A stretch of 64,000 bases of DNA from NCBI GenBank assembly GCA_030280995.1, contig JASXTE010000016.1, forward strand, positions 22,067,501 through 22,131,500, written 5' to 3'. A model generated the notes under the pieces. The model made no database searches, was not told the DNA's origin, and saw only the letters and a list, made by a program, of their open reading frames with translations. The stretch is from Hemileia vastatrix. Taxonomy: Eukaryota; Basidiomycota; Pucciniomycetes; Pucciniales; Zaghouaniaceae. This document shows positions 33,901-43,460 of this stretch, piece after piece (position 1 is the first letter of the stretch; every line of letters starts with the position of its first letter). The position numbers and the translations under genes are program-made.

Positions 33901-34717
33901 GATTATTGTTAAAATATTCCATGTCCTCCTTTTCAATTCTCTCACTCTCCTGTGAAATTCTCATCTCACTAGTAGGTGGTTGCAACTGAGGATTAACTGT
34001 ATTATCATTGTAAATAGTACTGTTATTATGGACAAAAGATAAGTCAGGTGTATCTACTCTAAAACCTAAATTTCTTAAATCCTCCTCTATCTTTTGTACA
34101 GATTTAACATCAATAGAATTACCTATATTGTAATTATCAGTATTATGTCTAATCTGAGAGGGTAAGTTACTTACCAAGGGATGGTTTCCAGTCCTGATTT
34201 TTGGTGCTTTTTTCCCTTGTAAGGGTGAGCTGAGGAAGTCAGATGAGGGGGTGGATCCCTGTTGCAACTGTGACTTGTCCACTGTTGGTGAAACCAGTCC
34301 CATTTCCATTTGTCTACCAGGATTTTCTCCTGGGAGTGAGTGGACCCTCCTTGGGTAGGGGGTTTCTGATTTGATTGACTGGGCTGGCCTCCCTTTAATT
34401 CTGCCATTGCCTGATTCATCTGCTGAAACCCTACCTTGCAATTGTTTTGCAACTGCTCTACTTCTTTGAACATGAGAGATTTTGATTCCTCCAGCTTCAG
34501 AACCTGTTTGGCCAGGTGGGACAGTTGATCCTGAAGAGGAGGAGACGTCTTTTTTATAGTTATCTTTTTTAAGAGGGCGTCCTTTTCCTCTATACTCATG
34601 CTTTCTGGCTGGGGGTACTGTTGTCCCTCCATGGTGATGTCCTGGAAAGTTTTTGTTAGCTTTAGACCTGGTATTATAAGCAGGCTGTTCACTTACACTA
34701 TCCTGGGGAGCACTCAT
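30944..34717 (-). CDS. gypsy 1 gag, protease and reverse transcriptase
   Basis: 1257 codons open. The N-terminal ~200 residues are Ser/Pro/basic and overlap the +1-frame ORF at 34171-34692. Residues about 260-400 are coiled coil (TSLTLNISQLATRNKELEKE type heptads). The capsid region is about 465-630 (YPTYDGEASSDWQHFIQR ... WAEWKQLIEKQFG), followed by a zinc knuckle variant CYKCNKPWVKGHKC (CX2CX7HXC). Aspartic protease: NIVLDTGAAGSVVS. RT: RLCGDYRALNTFTVDDIYPL, then MPFGPKNAPSVFQKLM and VYIDDIIVFS (YxDD). The frame ends at the nonsense codon 30941-30943 before RNase H, so pol is truncated unless the stop is read through. Confidence 0.92.
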   Translation of the reverse strand: MSAPQDSVSEQPAYNTRSKANKNFPGHHHGGTTVPPARKHEYRGKGRPLKKDNYKKDVSSSSGSTVPPGQTGSEAGGIKISHVQRSRAVAKQLQGRVSADESGNGRIKGRPAQSIKSETPYPRRVHSLPGENPGRQMEMGLVSPTVDKSQLQQGSTPSSDFLSSPLQGKKAPKIRTGNHPLVSNLPSQIRHNTDNYNIGNSIDVKSVQKIEEDLRNLGFRVDTPDLSFVHNNSTIYNDNTVNPQLQPPTSEMRISQESERIEKEDMEYFNNNPTVHRIVSALWNRMTDCEEQTVKLTSDTISSLTLNISQLATRNKELEKEHLSLTLKYDSLSNKYNDLSNKFCELEKLYETHLLKTESRTKLSFAQTNQSVSELLQRLTKVEIETANLLMNQDNHKYNQYNNNPFIGKSESHSFPVPPQLKPSGGSVKSENVSHKSVQEEIQDHLSKVNELLNLPKISEIKSNQKNWPKIDQYPTYDGEASSDWQHFIQRIDNLKFSYKLPDEEITSKLISLFKDVALLWFEAVLSEGRDYSWAEWKQLIEKQFGGSKFRLTQQRLYEKTRYNPLNGDKPMVFLMNLNKILKAIEPHMDFNLWKDKIIYKLPISVRDIVVARTLNVTEYSDFINICNEILLNHKYESRYSTYKQNVEPVKTQNSKTLQEKQKKPTAPVVPKNYETNTCYKCNKPWVKGHKCEKNINIVENQRESETETEKSKESSDYDRNISYSDENEVCMLEDDLSIFENPILNMDSNESLMNFEDAEIIKDIQADNFRMTPITVPAIISGENVNIVLDTGAAGSVVSTNTLQKIDSEYKFKLEILQKKNWRGFGSVLHPIGKYKAAVFFKHQYGYVRVTCDFVVMDNTNFSNCFIIGNDILTKFGVKLDPANNNFTIGMNGKRKFKINSFNTVLHIESVTNSPSKGRESNELELLETEISKASFGTQISETEKDNILELIKAFAHGTNELGLVKEHEMKISLTCDMDNIPTSLKKKPYPASQMKRKDIEDNIKMLLKMNILEKVEAKPKYCVISPVLISYEQDKARLCGDYRALNTFTVDDIYPLPRIASIHATLKGAKYISCLDGNKGYHQIPVEKNSQNFLLITTHMGIYKYVRMPFGPKNAPSVFQKLMDITFHNEMIEGWLMVYIDDIIVFSKTFDEHLIHLRKVFQKMDEIKMTLALKKCKFGFESLKVLGHIVSGLQICVDQNKVAAIKNIGILQNVKDVQSFLGMCGYYRQYIKNYQSIAAPLTTLIKKSEAFIWNN
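34171..34692 (-). CDS. overlapping +1-frame ORF of gypsy 1 (coiled coil plus KWKWDW motif)
   Basis: 173 codons inside the 5' end of gag, in the +1 frame. Contents: PQPESMSIEEKDALLKKI, a coiled coil (LSHLAKQVLKLEESKSLMFK, EVEQLQNNCK), a Gln/Pro/Ser linker, then EKILVDKWKWDWFHQQW, HPYKGKK and a terminal IPW. Gypsy 2 has the matching ORF at 62596-63156 with EKVEVSKWQWDWLNTQW, HPYQGGK and KPW. The Trp-rich motif is conserved in this frame and much less in the gag frame, so this frame is probably translated. Function unknown. Confidence 0.6.
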   Translation of the reverse strand: MNSLLIIPGLKLTKTFQDITMEGQQYPQPESMSIEEKDALLKKITIKKTSPPLQDQLSHLAKQVLKLEESKSLMFKEVEQLQNNCKVGFQQMNQAMAELKGGQPSQSNQKPPTQGGSTHSQEKILVDKWKWDWFHQQWTSHSCNRDPPPHLTSSAHPYKGKKHQKSGLETIPW

Positions 34718-35228
34718 ATTGTTCAGAATAACAATATTTTACGTCTACAAAAGGAAAAAACTCTATGGAATTAGTAGACAAAAGATATTAGCAATTATAT
34801 TACTAATAAAAAAGCAATGGAGCTTACCCTGAATTTATATTTTTATTTATTTAAATAAAATATAAGAAAAATTTGAAAAAATCTGTTAAAAATATAATAA
34901 TAAGTTTAACTAGACCTCTATAAGGGTGAATAATTAGCTTACCAAGCTTTAGCCAAATACCAATTTAATTGGGTGTTATATTGGTGTCCAAATACCAAGT
35001 GAAATTGGGTTTATATTGGGTACAGTTACTACTGTAAATATCTAATTTTTATGATAAAAAATTAGTACAATTATTATAAGGGTTCTTTTCGGCAATCAAT
35101 GAGTTATTATGACCCACTAATATGCAGCAGACCCAAATATTTGGTTAATTTTGAGCTGTACTAAGGTAAAAATCACGTCCCAAGGCTTATAATAAATAAT
35201 AAGTAAAATATAAGGAAAGACCCCCAAT

Positions 35229-36405
35229 TGTCAGTATAGTCTAGTATATAAGTATGATATAATAGTGTTATTTTATGGTCCTACTACTTATTAATAAATG
35301 ATTTAGTGATTAAACCTCAGGGGAAGACTAATAGAATAGTTATACTCAAATAAAACTCACAATACTTGGATTTAAATGCGTGCTAGTGGTGGAAAATAGA
35401 AGAATAAAATATAGTTATAGCTTTTATAAAGATAATATCAATTTATAAGGGCTTTATAATATATTTCTGAATACTAATAATTGTATTGTAGTGTTTGTTT
35501 GAAGTGTAGTAATTGAATGATGATAATAAACCGTCAAAATCCCCCCTTACTTATACCCAAATCCACTGGAGTGCACAGACCTTCAATCCAGATGATGTCA
35601 CTGCTATCCCCGGCAATTACAGCACTGTGAGGGCCCATCACCTCTCCATGGCGTCCACTTCAAGCAGTTTCAACACCCAGACCTCCAGTAAGGACCCTCC
35701 ATCACTATTAATAATAACACAGAGTCATACCATAAATAGAAAACCCAGATAAAAGCGGATACCATAAAGAAACAGGTAAAATAAATAATCAAAAAGAGAT
35801 TTAATGAAACTAAAAGCATATAAAGGAAACAAATAAAATGTCCAAGCCCCCAATAACATCCCCAAGCATCCACATTAACCCAGAAACATCCTTCCAACCC
35901 ATAAATCCGTGAATAACCATCCAAGGAAGTAATTTGAGTTGTCCAAACTGGGTGTATGCGCCTGATATAGGTGTCTATGCTTCTGTAGGCGTTGTGAGTC
36001 CACTGATTTCGTCCATATGACCTAAAATAAGCAGAAAAACAAAGGTTATAGGCTATTAAGGGGCTAAAACCCACTTATATACCTAAATATACATAATATA
36101 CTGCATATTTCACTGAATATGAGATTTATGTATACATATAAGCTTATGTATGTCAATAATTACTTCATATCACTTAAGATAAGTATATTATGACTCCATT
36201 AACACCTTAATAAGTATTATTAGGCCATGGATAAGCTATTTAAATTATTATAAATTATATAATAGAATAATAATTATATATATATATAATAAAATAATAT
36301 ATATTATTATTTTAACCTTATTTTTAAGATATAAGCTTAATCTAGTTAAGGTTATCTTATTTTAAGCATAAGAAATACTCAGTCCTAAGGATATTTAGGC
36401 TGACA
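35229..36405 (-). repeat. gypsy 1 5' LTR
   Basis: Near-identical to 27567-28743. Just inside (35214-35228) the element strand reads ATTGGGGGTCTTTCC, so the primer-binding site is TGGGGGTCTTTCC starting 2 nt from the LTR end, with the usual TGG start. The region 34720-35213 is untranslated leader without a gene. Confidence 0.93.
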
Positions 36406-36554
36406 CATAGAGTGAGGAAATACCTAAGGATGGCATCAGCAATTATAAGTCATGTGACTTTCTTAAAAATCCATCATGGATGAGATGAGTTTGGGATCAG
36501 GAATTAGGAATGGAAATTGGGGTATAAGAGGCGGGATAATGCATTATCGTGGAT

Positions 36555-36590
36555 TTCTTATCCACTAGCCCTGGGGCTAGTGGATAAGAA
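36555..36590. promoter_or_regulatory. perfect 36-bp palindrome near the right end of H1
   Basis: 17-bp arms TTCTTATCCACTAGCCC and GGGCTAGTGGATAAGAA around a TG centre, about 80 bp inside the right TIR. It is next to a TCCGCAATTAAT motif. The left end has no equivalent. It could be a binding or cruciform site. Confidence 0.7.
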
Positions 36591-37036
36591 TCTTCCGCAA
36601 TTAATAATGTCTGATCCCGGGAAAAAAAATTCCTGATCCCTAATTGCGGATCCCTGAACATTGATACCCCCTATTAAGTACATAAGACTTATAAAAGATG
36701 GATATATGCATTTATATAAGGTACTATAATGGCATATATTGTATTTTATCATAAAATTTACTCATGTACACAACTTGTGTACCTTTATTTATTGTTCCAA
36801 TTTATACTAAATTTGTTTAAAATAGTTTATAAGTGCTTTTGACTCAGTCCAGGGAATATCCATGCTGACAAAAGCAAGCAGGAATGAGTTGGCTAAGACC
36901 TGAGATGACACCTGTATCTGGCATCAAAGGGAAGGGAAAAGGTTTGATAAATCAGCAGCAAGTTGTTGGAATCAAGAAGCTGGTGGGTTTGACTTTTACT
37001 TCATCACAAAGTGGAACTGCTTACTACAATGCAATA

Positions 37037-37160
37037 CAGCCCATAACCTTTTTACACAGCATCAGCTAGACTCTGGATAGAACCTGAGGAACCAGTGATG
37101 ACATGTCTCCAGGTAAATATAGTTGATAGCTAAGATCATAAGAATATAGGTCTGTAAAAA
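37037..37160 (-). mobile_element. copia 3-type 5' LTR fragment with primer-binding site
   Basis: 37037-37048 reads CAGCCCATAACC (half-tRNA-iMet PBS), followed by an LTR matching 5305-5415 (GCATCAGCTAGACTC, GATAGAACC, GTGATGAC, TGTCTCCAGGTAAATATAG). The sequence to the left (about 36840-37036) may be leader; no gag is recognisable. Confidence 0.65.
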
Positions 37161-37239
37161 TAACTTCACACAAAGTGAAATATACCCGATGGGTATATCC
37201 TAGGTTGGGTTAGTCATATTTCAGGTTATTTGTGTATAT

Positions 37240-37765
37240 TTATTTAAAAAAAATTGTATTTTTTTCAATATTATGGGAAAAAAAGTTGAGAATTTTTTTA
37301 TTTCCATGACAAAAATAATTCAGAACACTACACATCAGGTAAGATATCCCCAATGGGGATATTTTAGGGAGACAACATAAGTTCAGAAAAAATTGTAAGA
37401 AAAGTAAGTGCAAAAAAACATGTGTAAAAAAATATTTTCCTATCATGAGACTTATTGTTGGCCGGTTTTCTAGAAGAAGGAGAAAAAGAGGAAGAAGGAG
37501 AAGGAGAAGAGGGAAAAAAAGAAGAAAAAGAGGGAAAGAAAAAAAATGACAACAAAGATTTGACATAACTTGGACTGGGGGTTCTGCAAAATGTATAACA
37601 AACTATTTAGAGGATGATATATGGTAAGTCTTTTATTCTCACTGCTTAAGTAACAATTACTAATATTAAATACTCTTAAAGCAACCTCTTGTATTTATAT
37701 TTTATTTCAGATTTTAAAGGCAAAAAAGTGCCATAATAAAAACTATTGTAAATATCACACTGTAA

Positions 37766-37801
<36 letters not shown>

Positions 37802-39015
37802 GTGAGTAATAAGTGGTGAGGCTACAGGGGGTTACCCAAGGCTTTTATATAGGAAAGGGGCTCTATGAAGTGCCACAATAGAGTATATGCAACATATAGT
37901 AAAGTAGTAGATAATATTAACAAATTATGAGTAAGTGTAAGGGGAAACCAATGATAAAAGTAACTAGGATACATAAGTAAAAGCCCAGAATCCACCAATT
38001 TAATACAAAACAGTTACCATAAATTTAGTGAGTAATTAAATAGGTTTGGGACACATAAAAATAACTAATTTAAATTAAAAAATTTCTGACACCACACAAT
38101 ATGGGGGTGGACTTCCTAGCAAGTCCGCAACCTTGGACCCAAACTCACCACAGATTGAACACACATTGAGCTATTGGTAAAGGAACCATACAATCAGGGA
38201 TGAACACCACTCAGCAGAACAGTTATAGGTGGGTGTTCAAGTAGAGTTCAGTATGGTATCAGTATGAGTTCAGTCTGAGTTCCATTTGAGTTCCATCTGA
38301 GTTCAGGTTGAGGACTTGCTAGCAAGTCCACCCCATATATTGCGTAGTGTGATAACCCTTTAATTAAAAACCAATTTAAGTGAAAAATAAAAACAAACTA
38401 TTTTAACACATAAAAATAGTGTAATAAATTAATTTAGTATAAAACATGAGTAATTAATTATTTTAACTATTTTTATTATTTTAAAAATTATTTTAAGTTA
38501 TAACAAGTATTTATTTTAATAAAATTACCAATTTTTAGAACAAAACATTAATAATCAATTTGATAAAGTGTTTTTAACTTGTTCAACAATTTGATGAAAC
38601 AATTAAGAGTCAAAGAAACTCCCAATATTTATGTTTAATAAGATATGAAAGGTTTTATTTGATATATAAATTTAATTAATTAAGCTGATTACATTATAAG
38701 TCAATTTTACACTTATAGCTATAATATATGTTTTTAATTAGTTAATTATAAATTTATAATTATTAAATACATAAAAATGTGACATAAATTTTAAAATATA
38801 AGATATATTATGCTTAATTTATATGTATAAATAATTTATATAATTCTAAAATGAATATAACACTTATTTTACTTATATTTAATAAGATACTTATATAATT
38901 TTATTTTTCAATAAAATATTAATTTATATCCATTAAATGCATAATTTTACACCATCTTTCAGGTCCAATAAATTAACATAACATTTACTGGGCTCCTGAT
39001 AAAGCCTGGCTGACA
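37240..39015 (-). mobile_element. gypsy-family LTR with leader fragment, minus strand, carrying a CACTA MITE
   Basis: The element-strand 5' end is TGTCAGCCAGGCT (39015 leftward), the same 13 bases that start gypsy 2 at 60622. A TATA-type core on the minus strand (CTATATAAAAGCCTTGGG, near 37850-37832) matches CTATAAAAGGGCCTTGGG at 51046-51063. The leader-like CTTCTAGAAAACCGGCC near 37475-37455 matches 51413-51429. A (TAA)n tract lies at 37767-37800. No gag follows. Confidence 0.5.
38090..38349. mobile_element. CACTA-type MITE copy 1 (260 bp)
   Basis: Right terminus in reverse complement starts CACTACGCAATATATGGGG; the left starts CACCACACAATATGGGGG. Both continue GTGGACTTnCTAGCAAGTCC. A 3-bp TSD TGA flanks it (38087-38089 and 38350-38352). 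CACTA ends plus 3-bp TSD are the hallmark of EnSpm/CACTA. The interior has short tandem repeats of a GAGTTCAGTATGAG type. Non-coding. Confidence 0.75.
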
Positions 39016-39116
39016 CTTATTTTGTTAAAAAAAATGTGTAAAAAAATATAAATAATAAATAATAAATAAAAAGACAAAAAAGAAAACAAAACAAAAAAAT
39101 CAATAAAAAATAAACA
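38353..39116. other. AT-rich LTR remainder and flank, no gene
   Basis: Continuation of the minus-strand LTR to 39015, then 100 bp of A-rich flank leading into the polypurine satellite. Confidence 0.4.
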
Positions 39117-40432
39117 AAATGAAAAGAAAAGAAAGAAAAGAAAGGAGAAAAGAAAAGAAAAGGAAAAAAGGAAAAAAAAATAAAAGAAATAAGAAAAGAA
39201 AAGAAAAGAAAAGAAAAGAAAAGAAAAGAAAAGAAAAGAAAAGAAAAGAAAAGAAAAGTCAAGAAAATAAAATTCAAGAAAAGAAAAGTCAAGAAAAGTC
39301 AAGAAAAGAAAAGAAAAGAAAAGTCAAGAAAAGAAAAGAAAAGAAAAGAAAAGAAAAGAAAAGAAAAGAAAAGAAAAAAAATGAAAAAAAAAGTAAAGAA
39401 AAGAAAAGAAAAGAAAAGAAAATAAAATAAAAGAAAAGAAAAGAAAAGAAAAGAAAAGAAAAGAAAAGAAAAGAAAAGAAAAGAAAAGAAAAGAAAAGAA
39501 AAGAAAAGAAAAGAAAAGAAAAGAAAAGAAAAGAAAAGAAAAGAAAAGAAAAGAAAAGAAAAGAAAAGAAAAAAAAAGAAAAGAAAAGAAAAGAAAAGAA
39601 AAGAAAAGAAAAGAAAAGAAAAGAAAAGAAAAGAAAAGAAATAAGAAAAGAAAAGAAAAGAAAAGAAAAGAAAAGAAAAGAAAAAAAATGAAAAGAAAAT
39701 GAAAAGAAAAGTAAAAAATAAGATAGAAAAAAAAAAGAAAAAAAATGAAAAAAAAATGAAAAAAATGAAAAAAATGAAAAATAATGAAAAAAAAAATGAA
39801 AAAAATGAAAAAAAATGAAAAAAAAAGAAAAAAATGAAAAAAATAAAAAAAAATGAAAAAAAAATGAAAAAAATGAAAAAAAATGAAAAAAAATGAAAAA
39901 AAATGAAAAAAATGAAAAAAAATGAAAAAAAATGAAAAAAAGAAAAAAAAGAAAAAAATGAAAAAAAATGAAAAAAAATGAAAAAAAATGAAAAAAAAAG
40001 AAAAAAATAAAAAGAAAAGTAAAAAATAAGATAGAATAAAAAAAGAAAAAAAAAGAAAAAAAAAGGAAAAAAATAAGATAGAATAAAAAATGAAAAAAAA
40101 TGAAAAAAAAATGAAAAAAATGAAAAGTAAAGTAAAAAATAAGATAGAAGAAAAAAAGAAAAAAAAAAAAAAAAAAAGGAAAAAAATAAGATAGAATAAA
40201 AAATGAAAAAAATTGAAAAAAAATTGAAAAAAAATTGAAAAAAATGAAAAGTAAATTAAAAAATAAGATAGAATAAAAAAAGAAAAAAAAAGAAAAAAAA
40301 GGAAAAAAATAAGATAGAATAAAAAATGAAAAAAATTGAAAAAAAATTGAAAAAAAATTGAAAAAAATGAAAAGTAAAGTAAAAAATAAGATAGAATAAA
40401 AAAGAAAACATAAGAAAAAAAACAGGTGAGCA
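39117..40432. repeat. 1.3-kb polypurine satellite, (GAAAA)n then (GA6-9T)n
   Basis: 39117-39710 is almost pure GAAAA pentamers with rare interruptions (GTCAAG, ATAAG). 39711-40432 shifts to A-runs separated by TG or G, with an embedded ~120-bp higher-order repeat marked by AAAAAATAAGATAGAATAAA (about 40020, 40070, 40140, 40185, 40262, 40310, 40385). The whole tract is purine on the plus strand apart from scattered T and C. The Phe-rich or Lys-rich ORFs over it are artefacts. Confidence 0.95.
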
Positions 40433-40753
40433 GTAATGACACAGGGTTATTATTAGTATTTTAGTTTAGGCACATAATTTGGTGCCACTATCAATTCAAT
40501 TTTTTTTTTGAGTGGGTGAAACCTCTGTACTTCCACAGGGGAAATAAAAAAGAGGACTGGTAGGCAAGTTCTATTTAGGTTTCCTGAAGTAATCTGTGGA
40601 GTAATCTTGTAGGGGCAGGAATCAGTGAAAAAATTTCAAGTAAATTTTTTGGAAACTCTTGTGGCCTTCCTCTTATTTTTCATGCCTTGAAATCATGAGA
40701 TCAAGAATAAAGAAAAATAATTTGTGGTTTTTTCAATGTTCAAGCATATTGTA

Positions 40754-41648
40754 CAGTTCCTGGAAGAAAGTCTTTGGGATTGAAGTTTTCCTCACAAAAT
40801 CTACACTCAATGCTCATTTTTACTATGAGATTTCTCATTATGGTTACAATTGTTGTTTAGATTACAAATATCACAATTAAAAATCATAATAATCATTATT
40901 TTTATATTGATTTCATTTTATAAAAAAAGATGATTCCATAAATTTTAAAGTAGGCATTTCTAATCAATGAGACTTATTTATATAGAAAGCTAGACTCAGA
41001 TAACCCCTAGTTGTAAAATCAAAGCATAAAAAAAGAAAAAAAAACAAGCTTAATATTTGAGATTGACCAGCGGGTGGATCCACCATTTTCATCAATGACA
41101 GCTTTCATACAAGCAGGAATTGATGACACTAAGTGAATAAGAAGCTACTCAACTTGGCTTTGCAATTAGAGAGGATGAGTCATTTGAGTTCATGCATGTC
41201 TCTTGAGTTTGTTTTGAGGGGACAACTGGAACAGGGTGCAGTTTCAACATTGCCCCTAGCTCTCCAACTCTCCAATATTGAGCAAACAGTAGAGTCAGAA
41301 ACACCTAGCTTTCTAGAAATTATAGCTGGTGTGATTCCTGCTTCAGCCATGCCAACAATGCGAGCTCATTTTTTTATTGTAAGTTGCTTCCTTCCAGGTC
41401 TAGAGGTTGCCATAGTGCAAGGAAAAGTAAAAAAAAAAAACTAAAGAACAAAAATTAGTTTATATCTTGCCCAAATGAGATAGAATACACAAAAATACTA
41501 TACCAAATGAAACAGGGGAAGGTGAAAGACCAAAAAATAAAATCTTGAGGCGTTTGATGTGATAGTAAACAAGTGATGGCTGGATGAAGTGGTGGTTAAT
41601 GGAAGGTGCTATGCATAAAAAATCCCAAAGACTTTCTTCCAGGAACTG
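40754..41648 (-). mobile_element. Tc1/mariner deletion derivative (895 bp)
   Basis: Terminal inverted repeats CAGTTCCTGGAAGAAAGTCT followed by TTGGGATT, at 40754 rightward and 41648 leftward, flanked by TA on both sides (40752-40753 and 41649-41650). TA target duplication is diagnostic of Tc1/mariner. Confidence 0.88.
41040..41415 (-). pseudogene. Tc1/mariner transposase remnant (N-terminal HTH fused to C-terminal end)
   Basis: From 41411: MATSRPGRKQLTIKK, then RIVGMAEAGITPAIISRKLG and VSDSTVCSILESWRARGNVE, the paired helix-turn-helix of Tc1-like transposases. After about 41160 it passes into LVSSIPACMKAVIDENGGST, which matches the usual C-terminus of these proteins. The entire DDE/DDD catalytic core is deleted and a stop lies in the HTH (KK-stop-ARI). 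Non-functional. Confidence 0.75.
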
Positions 41649-43251
41649 TAAATTTTAAAAAAAGACATACTATATGTTCCATACACCATATGAAATAATC
41701 AAAATTCATGTATACTGCTGCATATAAATCATGCATGCTCAAAGAATATTCAATATATATTTAAAATAAATATTAAATCTGGATGTATATTTCATAAACA
41801 ATAATTATTTATCATGTGTATTCAAAACGTATTTATGATGAAATTCATTATATTTTAAATTAATTATTGAATATGTATTTATTGGGCGCATGAGGAGCTG
41901 TGAAAAAAAAATTATACTTCTGATCATAAATTTTTAATTTACAAATATATATTCATATATTTTCTGCAACTATACTACAGTTATATCTGCTATTGCAGAG
42001 ATAGGCAAAAAAAAAGAAAGCTTTGATATCCTCAAAAGGTAATTTTTATAAAAAAAACTATAGTTTTTTTTCATGATTTTATATCTATTCTAACTCAAAT
42101 TATACAAAAAGAAATTGCTGTGACCTGAAATATTATTTTGTTTTTCAGAAGAACCATATTAGTTGTTAATTTTTGAAAAATGAGAAAAATAAACTTACTT
42201 AGTTGCTAGATAATTCAGAAAAGTGTTTTTCTTTTCAAATTATTCTGAAAAATAACAGAGGAAAAACCACAATTTCATAGCACATTGAATTCTTAAAATT
42301 TCATGGAATATTTTAAGATGATATCGTTAGCCATTTACACTTTTTCTTTTCTTGAATTTTTTTTCTCTTTTTGTCATCTCAAATTTTCAATTATTTAATA
42401 AACTTCAGTATGAGACATGCTTTTCATACCAATATCTTTTGTGTTGTAAAGAACATTTAGAGGGGTTATATAAGACATGAGGCCCTGTGAAAAAAAGTGT
42501 TTCAGAAGCACTTTTCCCATGAAATGTGGGGGTGTAAGGGTGTAAGTTGGTGAGCTGAAGGATGGGCATAGGAGGGGGGGGGGGAAAGCGGGAATGGCTG
42601 ATGGAGAAAAATAGAAAAATGTGGAGGTGCAACAGGGATTCTGGGGGTGAAAAGGACAATCTTTGAGGTGGTAATTGAGGGATTGTAGAGAAGTAGGAAG
42701 TAACTCAATCAGAAAATATAGGATTTGGGGGGTAGAATGGGGAAATCAAGACAGTGAAAAATTGGGGACATGTGATCTTTGCAAAAAAAAAATGTGTGGG
42801 ATTTAGAGAACTGGAAGAGGACACACTGGGGGATGATGGTAAAATTTATAGAAGGGGGGTATATAAGATTACAGAGTAGGATAAAATGAATGCATTCAAG
42901 GATTTTTAATTTTAATGATAAGTGGGGGACAAAGAGTGGGTGTAAGAAGATTTTATAACCCAGGGGGGTAGAGTTTTGGGGATTAATCTACCTGAGGTCA
43001 AACAATAAAAAAGGGGTGTCAAAGAATGGGAACTAAATCATCCACTCTTGTTGAAAATTTATTTATAATAAAAATGACTTGAATTTAAAAAATTATTTTA
43101 ATATGCTTATAGAATCTGGCCAATATTTACTTTCGTTATTCATGAATGATGGATATAAAATTTAGATGAAAAATAAATATTTTTTTTCATAAAATTTGAG
43201 CAAGAATCTTTACTGTGTACTAATTATGTGTTATTTTCTACTCTCATTTTA

Positions 43252-43460
43252 GGGGGTATCAAAGTTAGAAATTTTCCATTTAGAAATACCTTATTTTTCC
43301 ACCAAATAAACCATGATTATTATTTTTTTTTTAAAAAAAAAATGCCATATTGTGCCCTAAAAACACCTTTTTACTGAGAATGAATGTCAAGTTTGTGGCT
43401 TTCTTTTTGTGTTGTGAAATACCTTTTAATTAATTACAAATTTCTAACTTTGATACCCCC
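43252..43460. mobile_element. Harbinger MITE (209 bp)
   Basis: TIRs GGGGGTATCAAAGTTAGAAA at both ends, continuing TTT. Flanks are TTTTA (43247-43251) and TATTA (43461-43465), a 5-bp duplication with one mismatch. The first ten bases match the TIR of H1 and H3, so H1-type transposase could have mobilised it. Confidence 0.75.

Larger units (their letters stand above)
27567..36405 (-). mobile_element. Ty3/gypsy chromovirus, gypsy 1, full length (8839 bp)
   Basis: Minus-strand element with 1177-bp LTRs (27567-28743 and 35229-36405) and a 5-bp TSD CATAG (27562-27566 and 36406-36410). It is inserted between the H1 transposase start and the right TIR. The LTRs differ at only about ten positions by eye, so the insertion is young. 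Gag-pol has PR-RT-RNaseH-INT order with a C-terminal chromodomain. Confidence 0.95.
20483..36671. mobile_element. PIF/Harbinger element H1, best preserved three-gene copy, interrupted by gypsy 1
   Basis: The TIR is GGGGGTATCAATGTT at both ends (20483 rightward; 36671 leftward), flanked by TATTA (20478-20482 and 36672-36676). Taking out gypsy 1 with one TSD copy leaves about 7.35 kb. Contents left to right: SANT/coiled-coil gene (+), minisatellite, TET-like gene (-), G/C-tract inverted repeat, transposase (-). Subterminal copies of AATTGCGGA/TCCGCAATT occur near both ends (about 20518-20566 and 36593-36650), a likely transposase or accessory-protein binding motif. Confidence 0.9.

Noticed and set aside
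34173..34193. 21-nt intron GTAAGT...CTCAG in gypsy 1
   Set aside because: Too short for a fungal spliceosomal intron and does not change frame as needed; kept only as a donor-site observation.
36884..37069. 61-codon ORF left of the copia PBS
   Set aside because: Crosses a primer-binding site and LTR; probably leader sequence, with no gag similarity.
39324..40442. 372-codon Phe-rich minus-strand ORF and 103-codon Lys-rich plus-strand ORF
   Set aside because: Both are translations of the GAAAA-type polypurine satellite and have no coding character.
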